DNA of 64,000 nt from Candidatus Kosakonia sp. 282A-S69 (GTDB taxonomy: Bacteria; Pseudomonadota; Gammaproteobacteria; Enterobacterales; Enterobacteriaceae). The stretch covers positions 890,571 to 954,570 of the forward strand of contig NZ_JAROAU010000001.1 of NCBI RefSeq assembly GCF_029433855.1, given 5' to 3'. The notes under the pieces are model-generated. The model was given only the letters and a program-made list of their open reading frames with translations, was not told where the DNA came from and searched no databases. How positions within the stretch are numbered: the first letter of the stretch is position 1; every line of letters starts with the position of its first letter. This document shows positions 8,542 to 19,583 of this stretch, one piece after another. The translations under genes and the position numbers were made by a program.

Positions 8542-8579
8542 TGTCATAATACTGACATATTAATTTAATATTTATGTCA
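8542..8579. promoter_or_regulatory. cluster of TGTCA/TGACA half-sites in an AT-rich promoter region
   Basis: Three half-sites are found: TGTCA (8542-8546), TGACATA (8553-8559) and TATGTCA (8573-8579). The last two form an inverted repeat with 7-bp arms across 13 A/T-only bases. The cluster sits about 125 bp upstream of a gene for a ribbon-helix-helix-like protein. Such regulators often bind paired short half-sites and repress themselves. The whole interval from the GNAT stop to that gene is far more AT-rich than its surroundings. Function is inferred from arrangement only. Confidence 0.45.
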
Positions 8580-8702
8580 TCTTTCTCGGGCAAATTATTT
8601 ATGGGGTATTTCGTCTTGTTATATTCCTGAAATATATTTGTGGATCGATTATCTAACTTCGTGTATTAATTGGCGTGTTTATTCACACCAGAAGGGATAA
8701 TC

Positions 8703-8954
8703 ATGACCAGTGCTGTTTTAAACGTAAAAATTGATGAAGCGTTAAAAGAGAAACTTCGCCATTACGCCGAAGTCAACAATGAGAATTTAGGTTCGGCGAC
8801 GCAAAAGCTTCTCCTGCTGGCGTTTGAGGCAGTGGAAGAGGAGAGCGTCTCGGAGGAAGAGGTTGATAGCCAGCACACGGAAGAAGAGAGCGCAACGCCA
8901 CTTACAGCCAAAGAAATCAAAGCACTACGCAAACTTCTGAAGAAGAGAAAATGA
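8703..8954 (+). CDS. small ribbon-helix-helix-like protein, possible antitoxin
   Basis: An 83-residue protein. The first 45 residues (SAVLNVKIDEALKEKLRHYAEVNNENLGSATQKLLLLAFEA) read like a ribbon-helix-helix domain: a short beta strand, an amphipathic helix with KIDEALKEKLRHYAE, a turn, then a second helix. Antitoxins of the RelB/DinJ/ParD kind have this layout. The middle is highly acidic and serine-rich (EEESVSEEEVDSQHTEEES) and looks disordered; the last 20 residues are strongly basic (EIKALRKLLKKRK). AGAAGGG precedes the ATG; an upstream ATG has no such site. The stop overlaps the next start (ATGA), so the two genes are translationally coupled. Antitoxin function is inference. Confidence 0.6.
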   Translation: MTSAVLNVKIDEALKEKLRHYAEVNNENLGSATQKLLLLAFEAVEEESVSEEEVDSQHTEEESATPLTAKEIKALRKLLKKRK

Positions 8955-9169
8955 ACCAACAACTGCTTTCCATCGCCCACAACTACCGTGAAGCGTGCGA
9001 GATGCTACGCTCGGGGTTCGTCAAACAAGTTCGTCTCGACTGGAATATTGGCACAGATGAGTTTTTTCGCATTGCATCGGACTGGTGTGACGCTGGCGCC
9101 AAAATTAAAAAAGAAGGGAATAGCTTTATTATTTCACTGAAAGGATTTCCCATCCCTCGCCAGCAGTAA
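8951..9169 (+). CDS. 72-residue protein of unknown function, second gene of a coupled pair
   Basis: I do not recognise this protein. It is compact and soluble, without signal peptide or membrane segment. The sequence begins MNQQLLSIAHNYREACEMLRSGF, probably helical, passes through a Trp-containing stretch (QVRLDWNIGTDEFFRIASDW) and ends with a short beta-like tail (NSFIISLKGFPIPRQQ). Its ATG overlaps the stop of the ribbon-helix-helix-like gene by four bases, so it is almost certainly translated in fixed ratio with it. A strong terminator lies about 100 bp downstream and closes the two-gene unit. The size, coupling and neighbour make a toxin-like role conceivable, but no toxin fold can be named. 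Confidence 0.6.
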   Translation: MNQQLLSIAHNYREACEMLRSGFVKQVRLDWNIGTDEFFRIASDWCDAGAKIKKEGNSFIISLKGFPIPRQQ

Positions 9170-9270
9170 CACACTTGTCATGAAACCATCATTTTAATTG
9201 CAAATAAAAGTGTGATGATGGTTAAAATAATAAGAGCAACCATCTCAATAAAACATTAAGGATGATGTTT

Positions 9271-9306
9271 ACGGCGAGCCGTTTGTGGCTCGTCGTTATT
9301 TCTTTT
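9271..9306 (+). terminator. rho-independent terminator of the two-gene cassette
   Basis: ACGGCGAGCC and GGCTCGTCGT pair as a 10-bp stem with one G-T wobble around GTTTGT. The stem is followed directly by TATTTCTTTT. It stands between the small two-gene unit and lacI. Confidence 0.75.
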
Positions 9307-9383
9307 GGCTTCGTGCAACCATGCACAGGCAACGCGCGATGAAGCAGGTATACTGCATAACATTCGCAGTGGCCCGGAAGCTT

Positions 9384-10463
9384 ATGAAAACCATCACCCT
9401 CTATGATGTCGCCCGCCATGCCGGCGTCTCTTACCAGACCGTCTCCCGCGTGATCAATGATGCCGCGCATGTCTCTGCGCGTACCCGTGAAAAGGTGCAG
9501 GCGGCGATGGCGGCGTTGCACTACGTGCCCAATCGCGGCGCGCAGCAGCTGGCGGGCAAACGCAGCAAAACCCTTGGCTTGCTGACCACCGATCTGGCGC
9601 TGCATGCGCCGTCGCAAGTTGCCTCGGCGGTCAAGAGCCGCGCCGGACAGGCGGGTGCCAGCGTGATGATTTCAATGGTTGAACAGCACGATGCGAAAAG
9701 CTGTGCGGCGGCGCTGCAGGAGCTGCTGGCACAACGGGTTGAAGGGGTATTGATTAACGTCCCCCTCGATGATGCGCTGGCGCAGCAGCTGGCGGCACAG
9801 GCTGCCCCGGTGCCGGTGCTGTTTCTCGATGTCAGCGACACGGCGTCGGTCAATAGCCTGGTGTTTGACGCCCTTCAGGGGGCGCGCCTTGGCGTTGAGC
9901 ACCTGCGCGCATTGGGTCATCAGCGCATTGCGCTGCTTGGCGGGCCGGAAAGCTCGGTCTCGGCGCGCGCACGGTTCAGCGGCTGGCTGGCGGCGCTGGA
10001 GGAAGCAGAGCTGGCTCCCTTCGCCTGCGCGCACGGGGAGTGGAGCGCGGCCTCCGGGTTTGAGAAGGCACAGCGCTTACTGGCCGGGCCGCAGCTGCCG
10101 CAGGCGGTGCTGGTGGCAAACGATCAGATGGCGCTTGGCGTACTGCGCGCCTGTGCGGCGAAAGGCATCGCCGTGCCTGATCAGATTTCGGTAGTCGGGT
10201 ATGACGATACCGATGACAGCGCCTGGTTTTCGCCGCCGCTCACCACCGTGCGTCAGGCCTTCAAAGAGGCGGGAGCGCGCAGCGTGGAGTGGCTGCTGGA
10301 TAGCCAGGCGCAGGGCGAAGGGCTTTACCAGATGCGCCTGCCGGTCCATCTGGTCGAGCGCCACTCCAGCGCGCCGATCTCGCTGACGGCAGAGAGCGGC
10401 GAAGCGCTGGCCCGGCGTCTGCAACAGCTGGCGGAGCAGGTGGCTTTACTCGATCGCCGCTAA
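9384..10463 (+). CDS. lacI: lactose operon repressor LacI
   Basis: A 359-residue LacI-family repressor, one residue shorter than the E. coli protein. The helix-turn-helix ITLYDVARHAGVSYQTVSRVIN carries the YQTVS recognition helix of LacI, followed by the hinge NRGAQQLAGKRS. The sensor domain has the LacI-like VLFLDVSD, GHQRIALLGGPESSVSARAR and GYDDTDDS segments, and a C-terminal leucine-rich helix (LARRLQQLAEQVALL) corresponding to the LacI tetramerisation tail. Allolactose relieves repression. The start at MKTITLYD is chosen because GGAAG precedes it and it matches the family N-terminus. lacZ begins 103 bases after the stop, and an operator with a LacO1-like left arm lies in between. Confidence 0.93.
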   Translation: MKTITLYDVARHAGVSYQTVSRVINDAAHVSARTREKVQAAMAALHYVPNRGAQQLAGKRSKTLGLLTTDLALHAPSQVASAVKSRAGQAGASVMISMVEQHDAKSCAAALQELLAQRVEGVLINVPLDDALAQQLAAQAAPVPVLFLDVSDTASVNSLVFDALQGARLGVEHLRALGHQRIALLGGPESSVSARARFSGWLAALEEAELAPFACAHGEWSAASGFEKAQRLLAGPQLPQAVLVANDQMALGVLRACAAKGIAVPDQISVVGYDDTDDSAWFSPPLTTVRQAFKEAGARSVEWLLDSQAQGEGLYQMRLPVHLVERHSSAPISLTAESGEALARRLQQLAEQVALLDRR

Positions 10464-10468
10464 GCTTT

Positions 10469-10484
10469 TGTGATCCTCTTCGCT
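10469..10484 (+). promoter_or_regulatory. candidate CRP site of lacZ
   Basis: TGTGA-N6-TCGCT, with the left half in the context TTTTGTGATC. Its centre lies about 61 bp upstream of a start point predicted near base 10538, the same spacing as the class I CRP site of the E. coli lac promoter. The right half is weak. Confidence 0.5.
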
Positions 10485-10501
10485 TTCAGCCGATCTGCGC
10501 C

Positions 10502-13638
<3,137 letters not shown>

Positions 13639-13743
13639 ACGCCGGTTTCGCGCCGGGCATGTTGTTCCCACAAGACATCGGGTATCTTTAGCCCTCTGAG
13701 GATATAAGATGCGCCGGTGGCGGTTCGCGTTGGGAAGGGGTGG

Positions 13744-14460
13744 ATGAAGAAAAAAGAGTTCGTCACGCAGGATCTGCTCAGCAAAATTTACCAGAACAGC
13801 GCGCCAGGCCCGCGCAAACTCCCCCCGGAGCGGCAGCTGGCGCAGGAGTATGGCGTGTCGCGCTTTACCATCCGCCAGGCGCTGGAGAAGCTTGCCAGCA
13901 TTGGCGTGGTGCGCATTGTGCAGGGCTCCGGCATCTGGATTAATGAACAGGCGCGCAACAATCCGCTGGTCTACAACTCGATCACCGAGAAGCGTTTCGA
14001 TCAGATCCGCTTTCGCATGATAAGCCTGCATAAGAAGCGGCCGAACCGTGATGAGCAGCAGATCTTTGACCTCGATGATGAGAGCTTTATCTGGCAGTTT
14101 TGCCGCCTGCGCTTTGTCGATGAACAGGCGGTGCAGATTGAGATTTCACGCATGCCGGTCGAGGGGTTTGCCGATCTCAATCAGCAGGTGATTGAGCGCT
14201 CATTGCAACAGTATGTATTAAGCAAGGGGTATCAAATCTCCCATTTGCTCACCACCTACCGGGCGGTGAACGTCAGCCGCGAACAGGCCGCGCTGCTCGG
14301 CTGTAAAAAGGGCAGCCCGGCGATGCATATCAGCAACCGCGGCATTCTTGAGGGCGGCCAGGTCTACGAAATCAGCGACATTATCGATATCAACTACAGC
14401 TGTACCTATGTCATCCCGCATAACCGCGAAAACCTGACCTTCCGCCAGGGCGGCGGCTGA
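13744..14460 (+). CDS. GntR/HutC-family transcriptional regulator with UTRA domain
   Basis: A 239-residue regulator. The winged helix at residues 1-75 includes KLPPERQLAQEYGVSRFTIRQALEKLASIGVVRIVQGSGIWIN. A UTRA ligand-binding domain follows (FCRLRFVDEQAVQIEISRMP, then SKGYQISHLLTTYRAVNVSREQAALLGCKKGSPAM, ending YEISDIIDINYSCTYVI). HutC-type regulators bind small sugars or sugar phosphates. It converges on the enolase-superfamily dehydratase gene with a single base between the stops, and the PTS EIIBC lies beyond, so I infer that it controls that cluster. GGAAGGGG precedes the start. It is not a known lac regulator despite following lacZ. Confidence 0.85.
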   Translation: MKKKEFVTQDLLSKIYQNSAPGPRKLPPERQLAQEYGVSRFTIRQALEKLASIGVVRIVQGSGIWINEQARNNPLVYNSITEKRFDQIRFRMISLHKKRPNRDEQQIFDLDDESFIWQFCRLRFVDEQAVQIEISRMPVEGFADLNQQVIERSLQQYVLSKGYQISHLLTTYRAVNVSREQAALLGCKKGSPAMHISNRGILEGGQVYEISDIIDINYSCTYVIPHNRENLTFRQGGG

Positions 14461-14461
14461 G

Positions 14462-15661
14462 TTACGGCGTGTGCAGGGTGCCGTCGGTGAGGCGGCTCTG
14501 CGTCCACTCATGCGGACGATAGATGCCGGGCCAGGCGCGCGCCTGCTCTTCATTAAACCCGACGCCGATACCCGCTTTCTCCGGCGCGTAGACAAAGCCT
14601 GCGTTTACCTGCGGCGCGCCGGGGAAGACCGCATCCGTGGCGGCGGAGCGCGGAATGTACTCCTGAATCGCGGCGTTATGCAGATGGATATTGAGATGGG
14701 TATTGACCGCCACGGCGATGGGGGTCATATCGCCCGGACCGTGCCAGGCCAGGCGTACGCCGAAAGCCTGACAGAGCACCGCCAGCTTCAGCGCCGGGGT
14801 GATGCCGCCAAGCTGCGAAATATGGCAGCGGATAAAGTCGATACGGCGGTTCACAATCAGATCGTGCCACTCCGCCGGGTTGTTAAACAGCTCGCCCATC
14901 GCCAGCGGCGCGCTGCTATGCTGGCGCACCTGATCGAGCCAGCCGCTCTGCGCTGGCGGCAAAATATCTTCAATAAAATAGGGCTGCCAGGGTTCAAGCT
15001 GCTTCGCCAGCTGCACCGCCTGCTGCGGGAAGAGGCGCTCATGCACATCATGCAGGATATGCAGGCTGTCACCATACTTCTCGCGCAGCGCTTTAAACAT
15101 GGCAACCGTGTTGCGCATATACTCCTGCTGGTCGAAATAGGCACCCGGCGTCGGGTTTTCCGGCGTTTGCAGCTGTGAAGGCGTACCGCCGTAAAAACCG
15201 AGCTGGCAGCGCACATGGCGATAGCCCTGCGCGATAAGGTTATCGACCGAGGCGAAGAGTTCGTCGAGGGTTTCGCCGCTGGCGTGGCTGTAGGCGGCGA
15301 TAGCATCGCGGGACTTTCCGCCTAACAGCTGATAGAGCGGCATTCCGGCCAGCTGACCTTTAATATCCCACAGCGCCATATCAACGCCGGAGATGGCGTT
15401 GTTGAGGATCGGGCCATTACGCCAGTAGGCGTTAACGGTCATCATCTGCCACAGATCTTCAATGTTATTGGCGTCACGCCCAGTCAGCAGCGGCTTCAGG
15501 TACTCATCCACCACCGTTTTGACCGCCAGCGGGCGCTGCTGAAAGGTCGCGCAGCCGTGGCCGATGACACCTTTATCGGTTGTCACCCGCACCACGACCA
15601 GGTTATGCCTGTCGGGGCGGGTAATAAAACAGTCGATACTCTGGATAAGCGTTGGCGTCAC
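14462..15661 (-). CDS. enolase-superfamily mannonate/gluconate dehydratase-like protein (ManD/RspA family)
   Basis: A 399-residue acid-sugar dehydratase of the ManD subgroup. Residues expected for the active site are in register: metal ligands Asp205 (in [10 protein letters not shown]), Glu231 (FIEDILPP) and Glu257 (AMGELFNNP), with His207, His307 (AWHGPGD), Asp311 and Glu334. Characterised relatives dehydrate D-mannonate or D-gluconate to 2-keto-3-deoxygluconate; some have very low activity and RspA-like members lack a clear role. Substrate therefore remains open. It is divergent from a PTS EIIBC and convergent with a GntR regulator, an arrangement that suggests one inducible sugar-use locus. 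It begins [20 protein letters not shown], with AAGGAGTT upstream. Confidence 0.82.
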   Translation of the reverse strand: MTPTLIQSIDCFITRPDRHNLVVVRVTTDKGVIGHGCATFQQRPLAVKTVVDEYLKPLLTGRDANNIEDLWQMMTVNAYWRNGPILNNAISGVDMALWDIKGQLAGMPLYQLLGGKSRDAIAAYSHASGETLDELFASVDNLIAQGYRHVRCQLGFYGGTPSQLQTPENPTPGAYFDQQEYMRNTVAMFKALREKYGDSLHILHDVHERLFPQQAVQLAKQLEPWQPYFIEDILPPAQSGWLDQVRQHSSAPLAMGELFNNPAEWHDLIVNRRIDFIRCHISQLGGITPALKLAVLCQAFGVRLAWHGPGDMTPIAVAVNTHLNIHLHNAAIQEYIPRSAATDAVFPGAPQVNAGFVYAPEKAGIGVGFNEEQARAWPGIYRPHEWTQSRLTDGTLHTP

Positions 15662-15754
15662 GGGAACTCCTTTACAGCGAAATATAAGCGGGGAATGGCC
15701 ACTATCTTCACCTTAATTTCGCCGTGAGGTAAACGCTTTTTTCGAATAAATATT

Positions 15755-15797
15755 TTGGTCAGCTTTCACCGTTAAATGGAATTAAAAACCAGACCAA
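15755..15797. promoter_or_regulatory. widely spaced TTGGTC / GACCAA inverted repeat
   Basis: TTGGTC at 15755-15760 and GACCAA at 15792-15797 face each other across 31 bases in the dehydratase-PTS divergent region. GGTC/GACC motifs are common in GntR/HutC operators, so these may be half-sites for the adjacent regulator. The wide spacing makes this a weak candidate. Confidence 0.25.
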
Positions 15798-15839
15798 TTT
15801 GCGCTTTGTTGCCTCAACGAGTGCTCCTGTATGGCAAAT

Positions 15840-15855
15840 TGTGACGAGTTTCATA
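15840..15855 (+). promoter_or_regulatory. CRP site upstream of the PTS EIIBC gene
   Basis: TGTGA-N6-TCATA, in the context AATTGTGACGAG, is a good match to the CRP consensus. It lies about 85 bp upstream of the EIIBC start codon. Control by catabolite repression would suit a PTS permease for a secondary sugar. Confidence 0.55.
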
Positions 15856-15938
15856 TTTTATTGGTTTGTTTTGCTTCTGGCATTTCTCTACCCTTGGTAG
15901 CAATCACTAAAACAACAACACATCCGGCAGGAGTTTTT

Positions 15939-17309
15939 ATGGGCACGCAAGAAGCCATCATCAATATTATTCGCCTGGTGGGCGGGCGGGATAATATTCA
16001 CAACGTCTGGCACTGCATGACGCGCCTGCGTTTCTCGCTGGTGGATGACAATAAAGTGGAGCAGGCAGAGATTAAAAAAGTGCCCGGCGTGCTGGGCGCG
16101 CAGCTGCAAAGCGACCAGTTCCAGATTGTGATTGGTCCGCAGGTCAACAGCTGGTACGAGCAACTTCTCGCCGCGCTGGGCGACGCGCCGGCAGCGCCGG
16201 CCGCGAAAGAGAAGGGGCGCAAAAGCCTGGTGTCACTGTTTATGGATACGGTCTCCGGCGTGTTTGGGCCGATTGTGCCCGCCATTGCCGGTGCAGGGAT
16301 GATCAAAGGGCTGCTGGCCGGGCTGATTGCCCTCAACGTCATCTCGGCGAAAAGCGATACGGTGATCGTCATCGATCTGATTGCCAGCGGCGTCTTCTAC
16401 TTCCTGCCCTTTTTCCTTGCGGTATCAGCGGCAAAAATATTCAAGACCAATGAATATCTGGCGGCAGCAATCGCGGCCTGCCTGATGTACCCCTCGCTTA
16501 TCGAGGCGGCAAAAGCGCTGGCGGCGCATCAGGAGGAGGCGGTCAGCGCCTTCTGGCTGCTTAACGCCGTCCCGGTCTCCGTCTTTAACTACTCGGCAAG
16601 CGTGATCCCGGTGATCTTCTCGGTGCTGGCGCTCAGCTATATCCATCGCTGGGTGGACAGCATTATGCCGGAGGTGCTGAAAACCGTCTTTACGCCAACG
16701 TTGACGCTGTTCCTCGGCGCGCTGGCGGCGCTGGTGGTGATTGGCCCCATCGGCATCTGGCTGGGTAAAGGGCTGGCGCTGTTTATTGAAGGGCTATTCA
16801 GCATTTCGGCCAGCTTCGCCGGTCTGGTGGTGGGCGCGATTCGCCCGGTGGCGATCCTCACCGGCATGCACCACGCCATGACGCCGATTGCGCTGCAAAA
16901 CTTCAGCGATCGCGGCTATGACATGCTGATGCCGATGATGTTTATGGCCAATATGGCGATTGCTGGTTCAACTTTTGCCATCTGGCGCTTGAGTAAAGAT
17001 CGCCAGGAGAAGAGTGTCAGCTTATCGGCGGCTATTTCGGCGCTGCTCGGCATCACCGAACCGGCGCTGTTTGGTGTCTTAACGCGCTACAAAAAAGCGT
17101 TTATCGCCGCCACCGTCGCCAGCTCGCTGGCCTCGGCGTTTATCGCCTTCTTCGGCGTGCGGCTCTATGGCTATATTTTGTCGAGCATCTTCAGCCTGCC
17201 GGCCTACATTGGCCCCTACTTTATCTTTGCGCTCTCAGGCGTGGCGATTGCGCTGGTGCTCTCCTTTGCGCTCACCACGCTGCTGCTGGCGAAAGAGGCG
17301 CAAAAATAG
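15939..17309 (+). CDS. PTS glucoside-family EIIBC component
   Basis: A 456-residue membrane permease of the glucose-glucoside PTS family, similar in layout to BglF-type transporters but without an EIIA domain. The EIIB domain is N-terminal with the phosphorylated Cys26 in VWHCMTRLRFSL. A linker of Ala, Pro and Lys residues (about 82-98) precedes about ten membrane segments of EIIC, with the TGMHHAMTPIALQ and GITEPALFGVLTRYK motifs. It would depend on EIIA-Glc or another EIIA. Sugar specificity cannot be read from the sequence. It is divergent from the enolase-superfamily dehydratase. AGGAG lies upstream of the chosen ATG; an in-frame ATG 36 codons earlier lacks any family match. Confidence 0.85.
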   Translation: MGTQEAIINIIRLVGGRDNIHNVWHCMTRLRFSLVDDNKVEQAEIKKVPGVLGAQLQSDQFQIVIGPQVNSWYEQLLAALGDAPAAPAAKEKGRKSLVSLFMDTVSGVFGPIVPAIAGAGMIKGLLAGLIALNVISAKSDTVIVIDLIASGVFYFLPFFLAVSAAKIFKTNEYLAAAIAACLMYPSLIEAAKALAAHQEEAVSAFWLLNAVPVSVFNYSASVIPVIFSVLALSYIHRWVDSIMPEVLKTVFTPTLTLFLGALAALVVIGPIGIWLGKGLALFIEGLFSISASFAGLVVGAIRPVAILTGMHHAMTPIALQNFSDRGYDMLMPMMFMANMAIAGSTFAIWRLSKDRQEKSVSLSAAISALLGITEPALFGVLTRYKKAFIAATVASSLASAFIAFFGVRLYGYILSSIFSLPAYIGPYFIFALSGVAIALVLSFALTTLLLAKEAQK

Positions 17310-17310
17310 C

Positions 17311-17982
17311 TTAACGTCGGTGCGCCAGGCGGCGCACCAGCCTCTCTCCTGCCATCTGCACACCCTGCACCAGCACCACCAGCATCACCACGGTCCCGAC
17401 CATCACCTGATCGTTAAAGCGTTGATAACCGTAGCGGATAGCGAGATCGCCCAGCCCGCCGCCGCCAATCACTCCGGCCATCGACGAGAAACCGATCAGC
17501 ATCACTACCGTCAGCGTAATGCTCGCCAGCAGCGAGGGCAGGGCTTCGGGTAGCAGCGCTTTGCCAATCACATGCCACAGGTTGCCGCCCATCGAGAGGA
17601 TCGCTTCAATACGGCCATACTCCACCTCATCAAGGGCGTTTTCCGTTAAGCGCGCAAAGAAGGGAAAGGCACCGATGGTGATCGGCACAATCGCCGCCGT
17701 ACTGCCCAGCGTGGTGCCGATCAACAGACGGGTGAAGGGGATGAGTGCAATCAGCAGCACAATAAAGGGCAGCGAGCGGCCAACATTGATGATGCTACCA
17801 AGTATGGCATTCAGCGTCGGCATCGGTGCCAGGCCATTGCGGCGCGAGATAAATAGCAGCACGCCAAGCGGCAGGCCAATCAGCACGGTAAAGAGCGCTG
17901 ACAGCCCGACCATATAGAGTGTCTCCAGCATGCCGTTCGCCAGCAGCGGCCAGAGTTCGTCCCAGCTCATGCCACCACGCAT
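17311..17982 (-). CDS. methionine-type ABC transporter permease (MetI paralogue)
   Basis: A 223-residue inner-membrane permease with five or six hydrophobic segments, of the MetI family (binding-protein-dependent transport). The cytoplasmic EAA loop that docks to the ATPase is visible around [36 protein letters not shown], and the family stretch [22 protein letters not shown] follows. Its start overlaps the 3' end of the ATPase gene by 16 bases, so it is the last gene of the four-gene operon. E. coli metI is chromosomally linked to metN and metQ; this is a second, divergent set whose substrate could be methionine, a methionine derivative or another sulfur compound. Confidence 0.85.
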   Translation of the reverse strand: MRGGMSWDELWPLLANGMLETLYMVGLSALFTVLIGLPLGVLLFISRRNGLAPMPTLNAILGSIINVGRSLPFIVLLIALIPFTRLLIGTTLGSTAAIVPITIGAFPFFARLTENALDEVEYGRIEAILSMGGNLWHVIGKALLPEALPSLLASITLTVVMLIGFSSMAGVIGGGGLGDLAIRYGYQRFNDQVMVGTVVMLVVLVQGVQMAGERLVRRLAHRR

Positions 17983-18758
17983 AAGGGCCTCCCGTTAAAC
18001 CCGTGGCGGGCGAGAAACGCCTGCTCGCTTTGCGGATCGTGTAACAGTGACTGGCGCAGTGTTGACCGCGGCGTCATCAGCAAATCGGCGATTTTCCCGT
18101 GCTCAATCAGCTCGCCATCCTCCAGCAGCGCCGCGTGATCGCAGAGGGTTTTCACCACCTCCAGCTCATGGGTGATCAGCACAATGGTCAGATTCAGCTT
18201 CTGGTTGATATCCGCCAGCAGCGACAGCACCGAGGCGGTGGTGTGCGGATCGAGGGCGCTGGTCGCTTCATCGCACAGCAGCATCTGCGGCCGGGTGGCC
18301 AGCGCGCGGGCGATGCCGACACGCTGCTTCTGCCCGCCGGAAAGCTGCGAGGGGTAAGCGTGCGCTTTATCGCTTAATCCCACCAGCCACAGCAGCTCGT
18401 CAATGCGTGCCCGGCGCTGTGCTTTCGGCACGCCTGCAATCTCCAGCGGCACGGCGATGTTTTGCGCCACCGTGCGCGCATGAAGAAGGTTGAAGTGCTG
18501 GAAAATCATGCCGGTACGCAGGCGGTACGCGCGCAACCCGGTGTGATCAAGCCGGGTAATGTCGCAGCCGTCGACGATAATGCGGCCCGCCGTGGGCCGC
18601 TCCAGCAGATTAAGGCAGCGGATCAGCGTGCTTTTTCCCGCGCCGCTGCGCCCAAGGATGCCGTAGATCGCCCCTTTTGGGATCTTCAGCGAGAGATCCT
18701 TTAATGCCGGTCGGCCTGTTCCGGCATAAATTTTACTCAGCCCTTCGATGGCAATCAT
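17967..18758 (-). CDS. methionine-type ABC transporter ATPase lacking the NIL domain
   Basis: A 263-residue ABC ATPase of the MetN branch. Walker A is [13 protein letters not shown], the signature is [15 protein letters not shown], Walker B is [13 protein letters not shown], and the switch histidine is in [11 protein letters not shown]. coli MetN has about 343 residues, with a C-terminal NIL (ACT-like) domain that binds methionine and inhibits transport. Here the protein stops soon after the ATPase core ([21 protein letters not shown]), so that regulatory domain is absent. ATGA overlaps the upstream binding-protein stop, and the permease gene overlaps downstream. Confidence 0.88.
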   Translation of the reverse strand: MIAIEGLSKIYAGTGRPALKDLSLKIPKGAIYGILGRSGAGKSTLIRCLNLLERPTAGRIIVDGCDITRLDHTGLRAYRLRTGMIFQHFNLLHARTVAQNIAVPLEIAGVPKAQRRARIDELLWLVGLSDKAHAYPSQLSGGQKQRVGIARALATRPQMLLCDEATSALDPHTTASVLSLLADINQKLNLTIVLITHELEVVKTLCDHAALLEDGELIEHGKIADLLMTPRSTLRQSLLHDPQSEQAFLARHGFNGRPLCVVA

Positions 18759-19561
18759 GACTGCGGCGCGACCGGGATCACTGAGCCGTGATAGCGCTTG
18801 CGAATAAAGTCAGCCACCTGCGGTGAAGTGAGATCTTTAGCCAGCGCCTTGATACGCGGATCGTTAGCAAGCTGCGGGGTAGTGACCAGAATATTGGCGT
18901 AGGGGTTATGCTCTGCCCGCTCCAGCCCCAGCGCATCTTTCGCCGGCGTTAAACCCGCTTCCAGCGCATAGTTGCCGTTGATCACTGCCAAATCGACATC
19001 ATCCAGCGAGCGCGGGATCTGCGGTGATTCGATCTCGAGGATCTTCAGGTGCTTCGGGTTGTCGGCAATATCTTTTGCCGTCGCCTGGGTGGTAGCCGGA
19101 TCGCTAAATTTAGCGTCGAGTTTTATCAGCCCCTGGCTTTGCAGTAGAAACAGCGCGCGGCTGAGGTTGGTGGGGTTGTTGGGCACGGCGACGGTGGCGT
19201 TATCCGGCAACGAGGTAAAGTTTTTGTATTTGCGCGAGTAGATGCCCAGCGGCTCGATATGTACCGTCGCCGCCACGGCAAACGGCTTGCCCAGCACCTT
19301 CTCCTGATCTTTCAGGTAGGGCAGGTGCTGGAAGTAGTTGGCGTCGACGTCACCGTTTGCCAGTAGCTCGTTGGCATTGGCCCCGTTGCTCAGCTCCACC
19401 ACCTGCAGATCGAGTTGCGGATCGAGGGTTTTAATGTAGGTGAGGATCTCGGCGTGCGGTACCGGGTCGGCGGCGACACGTAACGGGGCGGCCTGCGCGC
19501 CGGCGTTTGCGAGGAGGAGAGACAGCGCGGCACCTGCCAGCGTCAATGCGACATATTTCAT
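18755..19561 (-). CDS. MetQ/NlpA-family substrate-binding protein without a lipobox
   Basis: A 268-residue periplasmic binding protein of the MetQ family. The signal peptide [29 protein letters not shown] ends at an AQA-A signal peptidase I site. MetQ of E. coli is a lipoprotein with a cysteine there, so this one should be soluble. Family motifs include [30 protein letters not shown] and ITGNY-like [20 protein letters not shown] precedes the chosen ATG. It is the second gene of an operon with an upstream 2OG-Fe(II) oxygenase (stop 22 bases before) and downstream ATPase and permease. The ligand is unknown; the oxygenase neighbour suggests a compound that is oxidised after import. Confidence 0.87.
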   Translation of the reverse strand: MKYVALTLAGAALSLLLANAGAQAAPLRVAADPVPHAEILTYIKTLDPQLDLQVVELSNGANANELLANGDVDANYFQHLPYLKDQEKVLGKPFAVAATVHIEPLGIYSRKYKNFTSLPDNATVAVPNNPTNLSRALFLLQSQGLIKLDAKFSDPATTQATAKDIADNPKHLKILEIESPQIPRSLDDVDLAVINGNYALEAGLTPAKDALGLERAEHNPYANILVTTPQLANDPRIKALAKDLTSPQVADFIRKRYHGSVIPVAPQS

Positions 19562-19583
19562 GGTGTTTTCCTTGTAGTTAGCG

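Noticed and set aside
13639-13743. Remnant of lacY after lacZ
   Set aside because: The 105-bp gap holds only the GntR upstream region; no frame resembles the LacY N-terminus.
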